From Baylisascaris procyonis (Eukaryota; Nematoda; Chromadorea; Rhabditida; Ascarididae): DNA of 64,000 bases. A model generated the notes under the pieces. It was not told the origin of the DNA, ran no database searches, and saw only the letters and a program-made list of their open reading frames with translations. A program made the position numbers and the translations under genes. The DNA is taken from positions 496,001 through 560,000 of the forward strand of contig JAZARR010000088.1 in the NCBI GenBank assembly GCA_037389465.1. Direction: 5' to 3'. Below, piece by piece: positions 13,743 to 26,731 of this stretch (its first letter is position 1; each line of letters begins with the position of its first letter).

Positions 13743-15470
13743 CTGAATCGCCACCATATGAACAACTCATTGTTGTTGTAATATTACTGAGATTTCTTAA
13801 TTTTTGCAAAAATCTCTAAAAATTTATGCTTATACCAAAGACTTTAAACGCCCATCCTACAATGATATTAATTCTACCTTCAATAAAACAATCCTTCAAA
13901 TGAGATATCATGCGAGCATATTCACTGGATGCCCGATGACCTATGACCTATGATCTATCCTCTATGAGGACTTTTCACTAGATGCCCTACGAGAAGTTTT
14001 TTTAGCGCCTTCGTCTAACAAAAATCATCGTGCATATTTTTAAGCTGAAGAAAAAGTCATTGGTGCCCTAATCCATATTGGCAACAGTGAATGCCTTGGT
14101 TCTCTCTTCATGCAATAATGAAATGTGCCGTTAATGGAAAATTAAATTTTTTGATATTCACTGAGCATCATTGTGATCTATAAAACATATTTGTTTAACT
14201 AAGTGGTGATTAATAATGAGCACTTTCAAATCCTCATTCCTTCACTCAAAACAAAATCTTCTCCAGCGATTAGCCCTGAAAGAATATACCTTAAGCGGAT
14301 TTATATATGCGTGCTTATCGATGAAATGCCTATAGTTTCATTATTTACCGAAAATTTAAATTATTAAATCTCTTATTGCTTCTTAACGAATAATAGTTTT
14401 CTTCTAAAACAAGAAGTTTAAAGGTGGCGATTAAACTGTATTATTTAAAAAAAAAAAAAAGAAATATTTTTCGTTTCGAAACATCGAGTTCCATTACTTC
14501 TCTAAGCAATCATCTCTCATTAAGGATTCACCTAGGCACTTAAAAAAAATTTTATTTACCGATTGCATCAAAACATTTTTGAAGGCGGTTTTTTTTTTTC
14601 ATTAAAGAAAACTCGAAAAGTGAGTTATATTTTTTCATCACATTAATGAATCATTAATTAAAATTATTAAAATTAATTAAAATTAGCACATTAAAATTAA
14701 AATTTGCATTTCAAAAGTGAACAAAACAATACGGGAAATATTATCGAAAAATATAAACATCATATCTGCAATATACGAATAGTACATTGAATATTATATG
14801 GGAAATAATTGATAATATATAGGAAAATAACCTCGTTTTTTTTGTGTAACAAAGTGTAACATTATATTGCTTCTGTGAAAATAATTTTTTTTTTTTTTTT
14901 TTTTTGAAGAAATATTTCACATTCGCATTGTATTTCCGATGAGATTTGAAATGCATTCATTTCAACATACCTTTTCATTGTTCATCGTTTTTGCTTCTTC
15001 GTCTTTTGATAATTTATGAATTTTTTTTTTCTCTTCTTCTAGGCAATATATTTCAATATTTTAGGCTTATATTTTTCTTCACAATTTAGTTAATCTCTTT
15101 ATATTAATATTATCTCTTAGACACAGGAATATTTTAGAAAGTTATTCATTTTTCTTTCTAGAAAATATAGAAATATTCCCCTCCCCCCCCCTCCCTGTCT
15201 CCCATTCAAACCGAACTAATAATCTCCTCTTGTCGATTGTTTGCTTCGATAATCACAATTTATTTTCAGTACAAATTTTATTAATTCACCATTAAATGAA
15301 CCGATCCAACTATAAGCATAGGCCGCTTTTCATTCAATTTTTTCGCAATATGAAACTTGATTGTATCATTCAATTATAAAAATGTGCCGATTGTTAGCGC
15401 AAAATTCTCTCAGTAAAAGCATTTATCGAATCTTTGTAATTCATAAACATCGTAAAATTCGGAAATATAG

Positions 15471-18400
15471 GATCTGATCGGGATATCCATTTGCCAGCAC
15501 TACATCAGCAGTTCTTATTCGGCGACACATCTCTTTATAGTTTATTCTTATTATACCTACTCTTGTAGGCAACTATAAAAGTTGTATAGATACAAAATTT
15601 AAGCTTTAATAACAAGCAAAACTAATTTTGATCACCTTATTTCTCATATAAAAATATTAAAATCACTTTCACGATTCAATTATAAATACACAAAAAATTA
15701 CTTCAATTCCCTATCAAGATGAATTAGGACAATTGTAATGCTGCTAAGTTTTGAAAGTTCGCTACAATTTGTTGCGAATCAATTCTATCGTATACGCTAC
15801 GAACATTTGAATATTCAGAGGGTGTTTTTATTCTTCATTGCACGATATAGAGAGTGATATTCACCATTGAATGGGATGGTAAAAACCGAAGTTGACGTCG
15901 AATATGTAAGACGATTAGGTAGGTGAAATTTCTCGCTTATCTGTTATTAACATAAATAAATACCTATTAAATAATTTAATAAATTTAAACTTTCTCTTAG
16001 TAAATAAATAAGCAACGTTGTTTTCCGCAGAATTGTTTTCTCTTGAGATTTACCTATTGAAATCTTTGAGAGTCGCTTTACTAATTTTTTTTTTCAATTA
16101 ATTAAAACTAGCAGTTTATTTTAAAAAAATTTTTTAGAGTCGTTTTTTTTTTACATTGAAATAAATTGCCTCCATTAACGAATTTAAAAGCGTTAATGTT
16201 TTTTTAGAATTTTTTTTTTTGAATGAAATATTCCTTATGAGTGAACCTTCATCGTTGATTATTTTTGAGGCGCATATGTCGTTTTTTTTTGCAAAAGAAA
16301 GACTTCAATAGGAAACGAATGTAATGTAAGCTATAGTGACTCATAATTAGGTTTATTAAAAATATCGGATCATTTATATAACGCCTTGTTGGTGGTCACA
16401 TCATTACTTACTTCCTACCTGAGATGAATATTGCATCATATTACGCATCCTATTACTCTTTTCTTCTTTCACCTTTCATACAACAGCAAATCGTGAGTTG
16501 GGGATCTAGATATCATTTTATAACATGAAAATGTAAGAAAGAAAAAAAAAAGAGTAATATGTTTCTAAAAGTTTCGATTCTTCTATCTTCTACTATCACG
16601 TTAGAACGAGTTTTCGGTTTACTTCGAAAAATGAACATAAATGAATCGTCAAAGATTTTCAAATTACAGGCGATGGCATCGAATTGCAGTAATAATTTGC
16701 ATAATATAACTTAATTGACAAATTCATTGAAGATAAATTATACTAATTATTGAAATACTTCATGCCTATTCCTTCTTCTATTTCCTCTCGCATTAATTCC
16801 CACAGCTGTAAAATTCAGCTGAGCGTATGAGCAAATTGTATGACTTCGATAAGTAATGAAATTTATGAACAAATGCTCCTTGATGAACGAGAGAGAGAGG
16901 TAGAAAAAAAAAAGAGGGAGGGAGAGGAGAATAGGAAGGGGGTTGGTTGCAGTATTATTTGAGAGCATAGCTGATGCGTTTTATTAATGTAATCGATGTT
17001 TTATTAATTGATTTTTTATTCATTTTCAATTATTAATAATCATCTAGTTTACTTGACCATTCTTGGAATATAGGGCTGAAAACGATGAAAATCTATTTTC
17101 TATTGTGGGCATTTTCTAGTAAACAAAAAAAAAAAGCCTTGAGAGGAACGAGAAAAACGATAGAGGAGAGGAGAGATCCGTATTGTTGAGTGAAAATTAT
17201 ATTTGCTAACGTATAGAAAATGTGCACACAATTGTGCACATTAAACTCTTTTACATTACACAAATGTGTTAGTTGTTCACATTTCAACATATCAGCAATG
17301 TTTGTCGTGTAATCGTTCTTTTTTTTTTTTTTTTTGCAGAAGAAAAATTGCGTCATTTGCGTATTCCGAATCATCAACCAAATTCAAAAGAGATATTATT
17401 AACACTTAAAGATTATCGAGAGAGAAGGGTTCGTTTTTATTATCATTATTTCAGATCTTTTTTTTTTTTAATATGCGGTTATGCTGACCTGTTGGCTACT
17501 TTCCCCTGTTGAGATATAAGGACCTAAGCAGTTTAATTTTTCAAATGTATTCTATAAAAGGAGGTTTTTTTTTACTTTTTCCCTCTTTCCGCCTTTCATC
17601 CATCCTTTTCAATTTCGTTGAACGTCTGTATGAGTCGCTCGACTATTTCAAGAGTATCTTAAGGTGATCAATCAACTCAATTTTCTATAACTAATCAAAT
17701 GTTGCTCAAAAAAAATTTTTTTTTTTTATATTTGAGGAAATTTACTGACTGTTTGATCGCTTAAGGGAATGCATGTGAGACATAATTTCATATTCTTTTC
17801 AATAATAATGCACACCTTTGTTTTGAAAAATGGACTATGGCGTTAACTAACGTAACGCATCCAATGTAAATGGAATACTTTACTTTATTTTACTCTCATC
17901 AACAAAGCGTTCATTACGAACAAATATCTCTTCATATCGCTTTCAATTCCGCTTAAGAGTTGTAAGATCGTGTAAAGATTAGAGCTTAGGCTCGTCTCCT
18001 ACCGTTCGGATGATGACGGGTCCATTCACCGTTGTTATGCTTAGAAGAAGGGTCGGGTCTTATTCTACCTATTGTCGTCCCGATGAGATTGCTGAGTGGA
18101 ATGACTCGTTAGGATAGATATAACGGGTCTAATCGATGTCCATTTATACCCGACTATGTAGCGACTAATACCATGTGATAAACAAATGTAAATATATCTG
18201 ATTTAAGTAGTAATCTCGTTCAGTATTAATGCTAAAAGCTATTTTTTTTAAAAACATAATAACTAATATCTTTGCAGCTATATGAATTGATAACTGGCAA
18301 AGATGAGTGTTTCGATGATAATTTCGTTGATGTTCCACTATCGGCATCGTATTTACGACGTAAAATCGCTCCAAAAACTGTCGCTATAAACAAACAAGAA

Positions 18401-19063
18401 TTAGTGAAACTCACTAGTGCAGATATGCTTGAGGTTTTATCTGCTATCGCATTTTCATTGTTTATAAATTTGCTGCAGTTTTTTTTTTCATAAAATTCCT
18501 TCAAAAGACTATCTTCGCGTTGGTGGGGGGGGAGGGGATACGATTTATATATTTCGTGACCGTATTAAAAAACTGATAGGTAGGAATACGATGATTACAG
18601 TTACCTATTAGTCTTTAGGTGGATGATGATTAGCACAGAAAATTTTCTCAAAGAGATAGGCGAAATTATGCCTGATCAGTCGAAGAAAGTAAATTCAAGC
18701 ACTTTATAATTTCGCATGCGAAAACAAGTGAGATTTTAACATAAAAAGCGCTGATTCGTTCTCTTACAAAAGAGTTTTTTTTAAAATGTAAAATTCACAA
18801 AGTTCTTCAAAGAAAGCGTAAAAATTACTTTAGAACTGTTCTTTAAAAAACTATCAATGTTATGAATATTCCACTCAGCGTTATGTTTTTATTATTGCTT
18901 TATAGGTCGCTAAATTCTTTATGTTTCTTTACGAAGAGTTTCTTTAATAATTGAAATCGATTTTGTATTTCAGACAGCAGTCGTCGATGCAGCTAAGGTG
19001 GAACACAAAACTGAATCGATTCTAACGAAAGAACAACCGAAAATAAAAGAGAAAACCGATTGA
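15471..19063 (+). CDS. Unrecognised multi-exon gene, 3' part
   Basis: Exons 17340-17428, 18278-18433 and 18974-19063 have good acceptors (tttgcag, tttgcag, tttcag), stay in one open frame across the joins and end at TGA 19061-19063. A tentative earlier exon at 15471-15539 (acceptor aatatag, donor gtttat) fits in phase 1 and would add HLPALHQQFLFGDTSLY before EKLRHLRIPNHQP. The tail is about 110-130 residues: a basic stretch (LKDYRERR), then a mixed region LYELITGKDECFDDNF and SASYLRRKIAPKTVAINK, and a lysine/glutamate-rich polar C-terminus ending IKEKTD. No transmembrane segment, zinc motif or known domain is visible. Exons upstream of 15471 were not found, so start and family are unknown. 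Introns of 1,800, 849 and 540 bp contain T-runs and, at 17980-18160, a GC-richer stretch of unknown nature. Confidence 0.6.
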
Positions 19064-19676
19064 GATATATTGTATAATGTAAAAATTTTTATTCCTCTTA
19101 CATAATTTTTCTCGTATATTTTGCCAAATATGATAATTTATTTGAGGGATATTTAGTAATCTTTTTACGCTATTAAGTCGATAGATTTGATTGACGAGTC
19201 ACTCGAAAGTTTTATTGTCAGCTTTGAGCATAATATATGAACGACGAATTGCGCTTATAGAGTGTTTATTCCTTCTTTTTTCTTTTCTTTTTGCTGCTTC
19301 AGTGACCCCTCATGGCTTTTTTTGCGTTACTGTTTGATGGAGTGGTGAGGTTTTACTGCTTCTCGGAGTATTCCTTTGCTTTAAATTATATTTACGAGAG
19401 CATTTACATACTGTTTTTGGGGTGTGCGTTAGGGGGGGGGGTGGGTAGGCCCTGCGAGAATTTGCATGTCATTGATTGATCATTTGCCGTTCGATTAGGC
19501 TTTTTCTGACGTCATTATATGCTTGTATTCTTTTTTTTTCTTCAGTTCTGATTTCGTGAATGAGGGATCGCCCGAAAACGACATCCATCTTCCCTCCCTT
19601 TATCTTACACGCACTCCTTGTTCCGCCCCTCCTTACCACCAGAAGAACGGAACGTAACTTTTGGTACTAAAAGGTC

Positions 19677-19799
<123 letters not shown>

Positions 19800-22763
19800 T
19801 GCTTCCAATAGTCGAGATGAAACATAAAATTTCAAGAGTTATTAGGTTGTCGCAAACCTTAAATAAAGAGTGAATAAAGAGTGAATTTTTCTGTGGATTA
19901 TTAAAGAAGAATTGGAGAGAGATGAATGCAAAAATAGTTGATCAATGCGACGGCTTTAGCTGTGTGTAGTTGATGGTCAGGAAATGATGAGTTGCAGCTT
20001 CGTGGTTTAAATTGTTAGCAGTATGGCAGGCAATCAGTTGATGTTTTAATCACACACGAGAGGTCATTATTCTTGTGTTGGCAGCTAGTGCAGAAATACG
20101 GCCAAACATAAAACGTTGTCACAAAGAACGCCCATCGCAAGACGAGGAGAGCAGTAGCCAAAAGAATTGAAGTTTCGTAAGTTCATTAGCGCGCTTAACG
20201 TTTTGTTCATTGTGCTTGTGAGTGTTGTATTCGCTTAGAAGTTCTTTCTTTTGTTCTTTATTTCTAAGTTTGCAATTAAATGGTCGTTCAAATTGTATTT
20301 AATGATTTAATGTCGTCAGGCAGATGCTATTTATTTCCCTCTAAAAGTGATTTTTTATAATTTAATACGTCAAACAACTGTCAGCCACTTTCCTAAAAAA
20401 TGTAATTGTATAAGGAAGCATATTTGAATGAATTATGCAACATTTATTAGCTTACGTTTCAAATTTTCCTGAATAGCTTTTACCAACGGATTTTTACAAT
20501 ATTTTTACATTCTTAAATATTTTTTTTTACATTCGTATTTGCATATATTTCATAATTTACAAATACAAAAAAATGAAAATATTTGCATAAATACATTCGT
20601 AAAAATATAAAATGCAATTTTTTATAGTAAGATTACCATTAATGGACAGATTAGCTATTACTTTAGATGTTACGTCGATTATAATATAACGAAATTTGAA
20701 TGATTCAATTATTTTTTTCAGTGAATATTTTTTTTTCGGTTATTTATCATATTTGTTGGTGAAATTAATTCAGAGTTTCAATATGAATGTATTCCATTTG
20801 AAGGGAAATTATTGTTGAAATAAATCTTATATATTGAAAAATTTTTTAATCGATAGATTTGCGATGATACGCTTAAGCGTTAACACTTTCAAAATTTCGC
20901 ATTATAAAATTGGAACTATTCAGCTCGCATTTCACGCTATTCGCTTGTTGGATTAACTTTTTTTTTTTTTGTTGTTGTTGAAGTCGTTGTGCTAGTGTTT
21001 TTTAAAGAGCACGACCGGCATTGTATATCTTTTTCAACTTCATATGTCGGCTGTCAGCAATAAAATGGTGATGTTCTTCAATTTCTCAATAAAGCGGTTT
21101 TGTTCTTCAATTTCTAAGCAATACAATCATTCAACTAGTGTTTGTTGATCGTTCAATTACGTTAACGTTCAACTAAACATAATTGATGATTTCCATTTAT
21201 GGTGATAAAAATCCCTATGAGTTTATAAAACTTGCAGCATATGCGTATTTTAGTTGGAAAGCTCGAAAGTTTGCAAGAAGATTTGAGGGTTTTTTTTTAT
21301 GCAACAGTATTTTCATGCAATCGATTACCCGAATATACTGTGTAGGAAAAACGCATTGTTTGATAATTTCGCTTACTAAAAAATTGCTTTCAACTACATT
21401 CACACTACTAAACAGAGAAGTGTACAGACAGATAGACAAACAGACAGACGGACATATACATGTTCTATAATACGATTCGTCGGCAACGTTTCATAGTATT
21501 GGTGGATGTGATGAGACCATGAGTGTCGTCGCATAAAATATGGACGTTATGAAATGGATTCCATCAACACATCAATGCTTTCGCCAATCATAAGGAGTAG
21601 TAGTGTAGTGGTCATTCCGGAAGCAATGTTATGGAATAGACCAACGCACATATATATTTGGGAGGCATTACGCTAGTCGTGGATCGATTGTCGGTAGCCC
21701 GAATGGGGTCGACGCATTTGTTTGAAGCAATCCGCGCACCACACTGGCAGCTTGCTCGAGCTAGCGCCTCGTTACTCCATCGATCCACAAGCATCATGTG
21801 TGCATATTTTCCCCGTCAGCCTACTAGATCGCCGTTCATAATTCTGCAACGTTTTCATCGCGTTTTGCAAAATTTACACGAATTATTGATGTTTTTCATA
21901 AGTTTATTTATTGTTTAATATTATAGGTAACTAGTTAAGAAATAAGATGAGTTGATACCTATGCAACACCTGTGTCGATTATGTCGTTTCAGTTATAATC
22001 ATACGACTCGTAGTAATAATTTTAAACAACAATCACATCAATTTTTATGCAGTAATATAATTTTTGTTGTGTGTTTTTTCATCGAATCGTTTGTTAATTA
22101 TAATTTAGAAAGTAATCCAATATATTTTCCTTTTTTTGAAAGCTTTTGACTGCGTCTGTCGATGTTTCTAAATAAGATCGAAAATCATCTTCCCATCAAA
22201 ATTGACTAAAGAAAGAAGATTTTTAAAGATTTTAGTGAATTTTCTTCAAAAGCAATGATATTTTTTTCATAAAAGAAAAAATTAGAAAATTTATTATTTA
22301 TTAAAAATATTTTTTATATTTGTTAGTAAAGCTTTATCATATTTACATGTTCATCAATAAGGCTAATCCCTTTCTCATTTCGAAATTCTTTAGTACGCAA
22401 ATGCTTTCATCCACTGACACACAAGAGATTCCTAAATGATGTAAAAAGTGATGTGGTTGCAGTGGCTCAACGATGGATTTAGTGGCGCAAAAAAAAAATT
22501 GAAGGAGGATAAAAGAAAATTTTCCGGGAATTTAGAAAATTTGAAAGCATTTTTTTTTCCAAACTCGATGAAAATTTGCTTCAGACCTCCTCTGTTTCCC
22601 TCACTTGTTCTTCTTTCAATGTGACAAGACATCGATGTAGCACCCGATTCGCTATGAGCAACGTTTTATTGTTGAAAATAGTTGCTTAAAAGTTTCCAAC
22701 ATCTCTAATGGCCGCAAGTGAACCGTGAATGATGCCCAATGATGCGAGGAAAATAGGTACTAT

Positions 22764-23126
22764 ATGAAGGAGAAGAGGTTCGTTGTGGATTTGATGCTGC
22801 AGCTGTCAGAGATGGAGACTGCGCAACATGCGGTCAACCAACCACCCATCTGCATTGATGTATCGTTGTAGGTGAGTGCGTAAATGTGTCACGTGATATC
22901 ATTGGACACTAGAATCAAACAATCTTTGACTCATTGCAGCACCCACATCTACGCTTCACGTCGAGTTTCACGTTCTACGCAAGCGATACCTCCTTCACCA
23001 TCGTAGTTGTATTTGATTCCTCCATCGTTCTGGCCCTTCTCATTAGCTGCTCGCTTTATCTGTTAATTTACTTGTTAATAAGCATCGAAGTGAAAGTGTT
23101 GAATCTCATTTACATACTGTTCTAAT
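22764..23126 (+). other. Candidate small spliced transcript
   Basis: A gtgagt donor at 22872 and a ttgcag acceptor ending at 22939 would define a 68-bp intron. The ATG 22764 frame (35 codons) stops with TAG exactly abutting the donor. In another frame ATG 22803 reads across the junction for a total of 37 codons. The second exon is also open in a hydrophobic frame to 23125. No family is recognised and this may be an untranslated leader or chance. Confidence 0.25.
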
Positions 23127-26100
23127 GTACGAATTAGCATATATTTCAGTATTTAAGCGCTAAATAAATATTCTAAGTGGCGTTTTCACTTACTCTGATA
23201 TCGGAGCTTCGGATTACATCGATTCGACAACCAGTTCGATAGCCTTTATTTTGCCCTCTCTCTTTCTCCTCTCTCTTTTTTCTTCTACCTCGAAGTTTAT
23301 TGGATTGTTTAATTTTAAGATGATTGCAATCATTGCTCTTCCATTATAATTTCGTTTAACTATACAAATGCGATGTTTTCTTTCTATAAGAAATAAAAAT
23401 GATTTTTTTTTTTCGATCTAACATTTCTTTGTTCACTCATTCAGATGTGCATGTTAAGTGTTCGATGGAGTTGTATGGATCCTTTCGTTTTTTTTTTTTC
23501 GACGTTATAATGATTTAATGCGGCACTATTCATTTGAAGTTGGCTTTGTTTTAAATGAATCTCTTTGTTTCGACGAATCTCCTCTTCGACTTTTTTATTG
23601 CTCGAGAATATTTTAAATTGTTTTGAAATTCCCTCACATTTATTGAACTGTGAACTTTTGATACATCTATCGAATTCCACTCTTCGATGATCCTAACCTC
23701 GAATCGGACACCAAAATCAAAGTTGTAAATGTGAATGTGAGTGTTTAGAGCCCAATCTCGTTAGAGCTGTTAGATTCTGTCTATTTCAGCACTACGATGA
23801 AAACTTATTTACGGTCGTTTGTCTTGATGAACTTGTGTTCATACAGTACCAAAATATCACCTGAATGGAAAGTTTTTTTTCTCGACAGTCGGCTGCAATA
23901 CTAGTATATTTCCCTCAGGATGTTTGCGTTTCAAGTATGCGGATTTAGCAGTGTTCATTTTACAACCACATGGCCTTGAGTATTGTTGTATTAATATTCT
24001 AAGAGTAATTTTTAATTTTCGAGGTGTTCTGTCTTTAAATAGGTACACCAGGTGGATTTTTGATCTTCCATAACTGCTAGCGATGTTCGCTTAAAGGCGT
24101 CGAATTTTTCTTTTCTTTTGCTGGGTAAAACAAGCCGTTATCGGATGGGGCGATGGGTATACTGATCAATGAAGTTCTTTGATGAGGTGATCATCCTATA
24201 TCCTTTGAGACCAGCTGTCATTAAGAATTGGTGAACTCTAACGATGCTTAAAAGATTGAAATATCGCAAAGTGAACGTTGTAGGTTTTGATATTCGTAAA
24301 CATTTTTATCAAATACAACGCTTACCTGATTGACCCAACCAACTGTCACAAAGAAATCTATCTGGTCATAACATCTTTAAAGTTCCAGTGAACCTGTTGC
24401 TAATGAATTCTAACTTGATTGATGCTTCTATTAAGCCGTATTGTGCAATGTGTTTCACCTTTATAGATGTGCTTTCTTGAATTTTGTTCTTCGTTGACGA
24501 CGATGAGGGTGGTCTACCTCCATTATCTGATTGCAGCAAATATTCCATCGAATATCATTATATTTATTTATGCTCATATTGTTACTTCTAGATCTCTAAT
24601 CTTGTTTCGCCAATATTATGTACGAATCGATTTATGCAAACGAAAGCTGTGCATATACGAATGGACGTGCATAATTCAATTGCAGTGCTATATGCCAATG
24701 AGCGCTTTAATGCAGCCATACGTTTATCTATTTCCCAACAAAGAAAGGGAATGAAACGAGGGGGGGGGCGAGTGGAGGGTATGGGGGAGGGGGGGGGTTC
24801 ACTTAACTACTTACATTCTATTGATTCACTCTTTCGAATATGGACATGGTTTTGCCAACGAGCTATCGCTAAAGATTACCGGTGATCTAGACCATGTTAT
24901 ATCAAAACAAACAAAGTGTACACGTTACTGATGATTTCATGACAATTGCGCCTCGTGCAGTTGCGCCACCCCTTTGAATCGCTGACTCAGGCCTGGCCCA
25001 TATATTTAGACTTAAGCTACTTTTTAAAGCTGCTGTCATCATTTTAGTATTAATTCAATTTTTTCCCCGAACCATACTATATGCTTGTTTTCTAGACTTA
25101 TAGTTCTTGTATAAATCGTTTTGCTTATCGTGCTTCGGCTGATCATAAACTTATATCGCTGTGTTGAATTATTGCTTCAAGTGTGTTAGCGTTATAAACA
25201 AAATTAAATAGGTAAGGATCGAGTTACGTATTTAAGTGAAATTAGATCACAGTTCGGCGAATTATTCACTAGACATCTTTTCGTAAAAATTTCACGTCGT
25301 AATATGGAATACAAGTGGTGAATTGTTGCCTTCATCAATGACAAAAAATGACGTCATCTTATCGTTTTTTAAATATACGTTTGAAAAAAAAAACAATTGT
25401 TTATATGCATCGACTGCAATTTATCAATATATCTTTTTTATAAGCTATTCTTGTTTCTTTTTCTTTGCGGAATGAGAGGGGGACTATTGCACACAATAGC
25501 AGGAGCAGTTTCGTTTTTTTCGTAACTATTCTTGTTTGTTCCATAGCGCAGCAATAGAAATAAGTTTAGATTTGCCTTTTTTTTTTGATTCTGATCTTAT
25601 ACTTATTTTACTAGGAATTAATGATTTGAGATTTTCTTCATCTTTGCATTTCTGTGGGAATTCGCATATTTTCAGTTTGTATGTGAAATTAAGGGCTCAG
25701 AATTACAGTTGGCAATTGCTTGATTTCCATTGAAATCTCAACGCCATGCACAATATTTTAACAACTCCAAAGGGATGCGTGATTATGTGTTCAATTTGTT
25801 GAAGTGCCCTCATCCCAAAGGAGTGCGGTGCCATTGAATGCCACAAATCTGCGCTTAAGGCATTACTTTATTTGGTGATCGTGTCAAAACTCGCTTCTCA
25901 TCGTCGTGTTGTATTAATCCGAATCTATTATGCAATGAACGGTTTTAAACAATTTCCTTGCATTTTCGCATCTATAAAGCGTTTCGTTTATCGCTTATGG
26001 CGATAAGTAAGCACATTTCATTAAGCGACTGTCGTTTACTGCTATTCGATTTGAAGGTAATGCAATGCATATTGCCTTTCGAATTCATTGCTTTGATCTA

Positions 26101-26127
26101 TAGGTAATTTTGTGACGTTTATTACAG

Positions 26128-26234
26128 GTGAGAGCCGTCTGAACACCAAATTGAAGCAAGCAAGTGAACGACCGAAGCATCGAGCAACTCCAACTTGCCG
26201 GAGATAGCTGTTTCTACAAGCGCTTTATCGAAAG
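26128..26234 (+). other. Candidate 5' non-coding exon of PHACTR
   Basis: Segment bounded by an attacag acceptor and an AAAG/gtgacc donor, with stops in all three frames, about 500 bp upstream of the first PHACTR coding exon. It could be a spliced leader exon or the start of an alternative promoter transcript. Confidence 0.35.
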
Positions 26235-26731
26235 GTGACCCATTTTTCAATTTCATTCATTCGCACGCTAATATTTTAACAATGTGTTTGTGTATTTTAA
26301 TGTATGTATGTATGTCGTATAGGCCTGTGTTTATTTGTATGCTATGAATTGTTTTAATTATTTTATGCTTATCATCTAAATATTTCATTGAACCAGGGAA
26401 AAATTCACCATAGAATTGTTATGTTGAACAATAAACGAATATCACCTAGTTGATTTTGATTCTATCTGTGCATATCTCTAATGAATTTTTTTAGTATCAT
26501 TAGACGTAGGCGGCAACGTCGAAAAATGTTTTTTTTTTTTTGTATGTATACGAAAGTTATAATCAATAGTGAGCAAATTTCACCATAATCCCGCAACTGT
26601 ATATTCATTTTACAGTTCAATTTTTCATATTTCAGAGGTTTAATTTAATAATGCCCATCTGTTTTTTTGCGTTCTTGATATATGGCATTGAAAGATTAAA
26701 AAAATTTCGATTTTCAGGTTGGGAATCGAAA

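Noticed and set aside
21612..21918. ORFs of 61 (minus) and 86 (plus) codons in a GC-richer island
   Set aside because: Both strands are open and neither has splice borders or a recognisable domain; kept only as a composition note.
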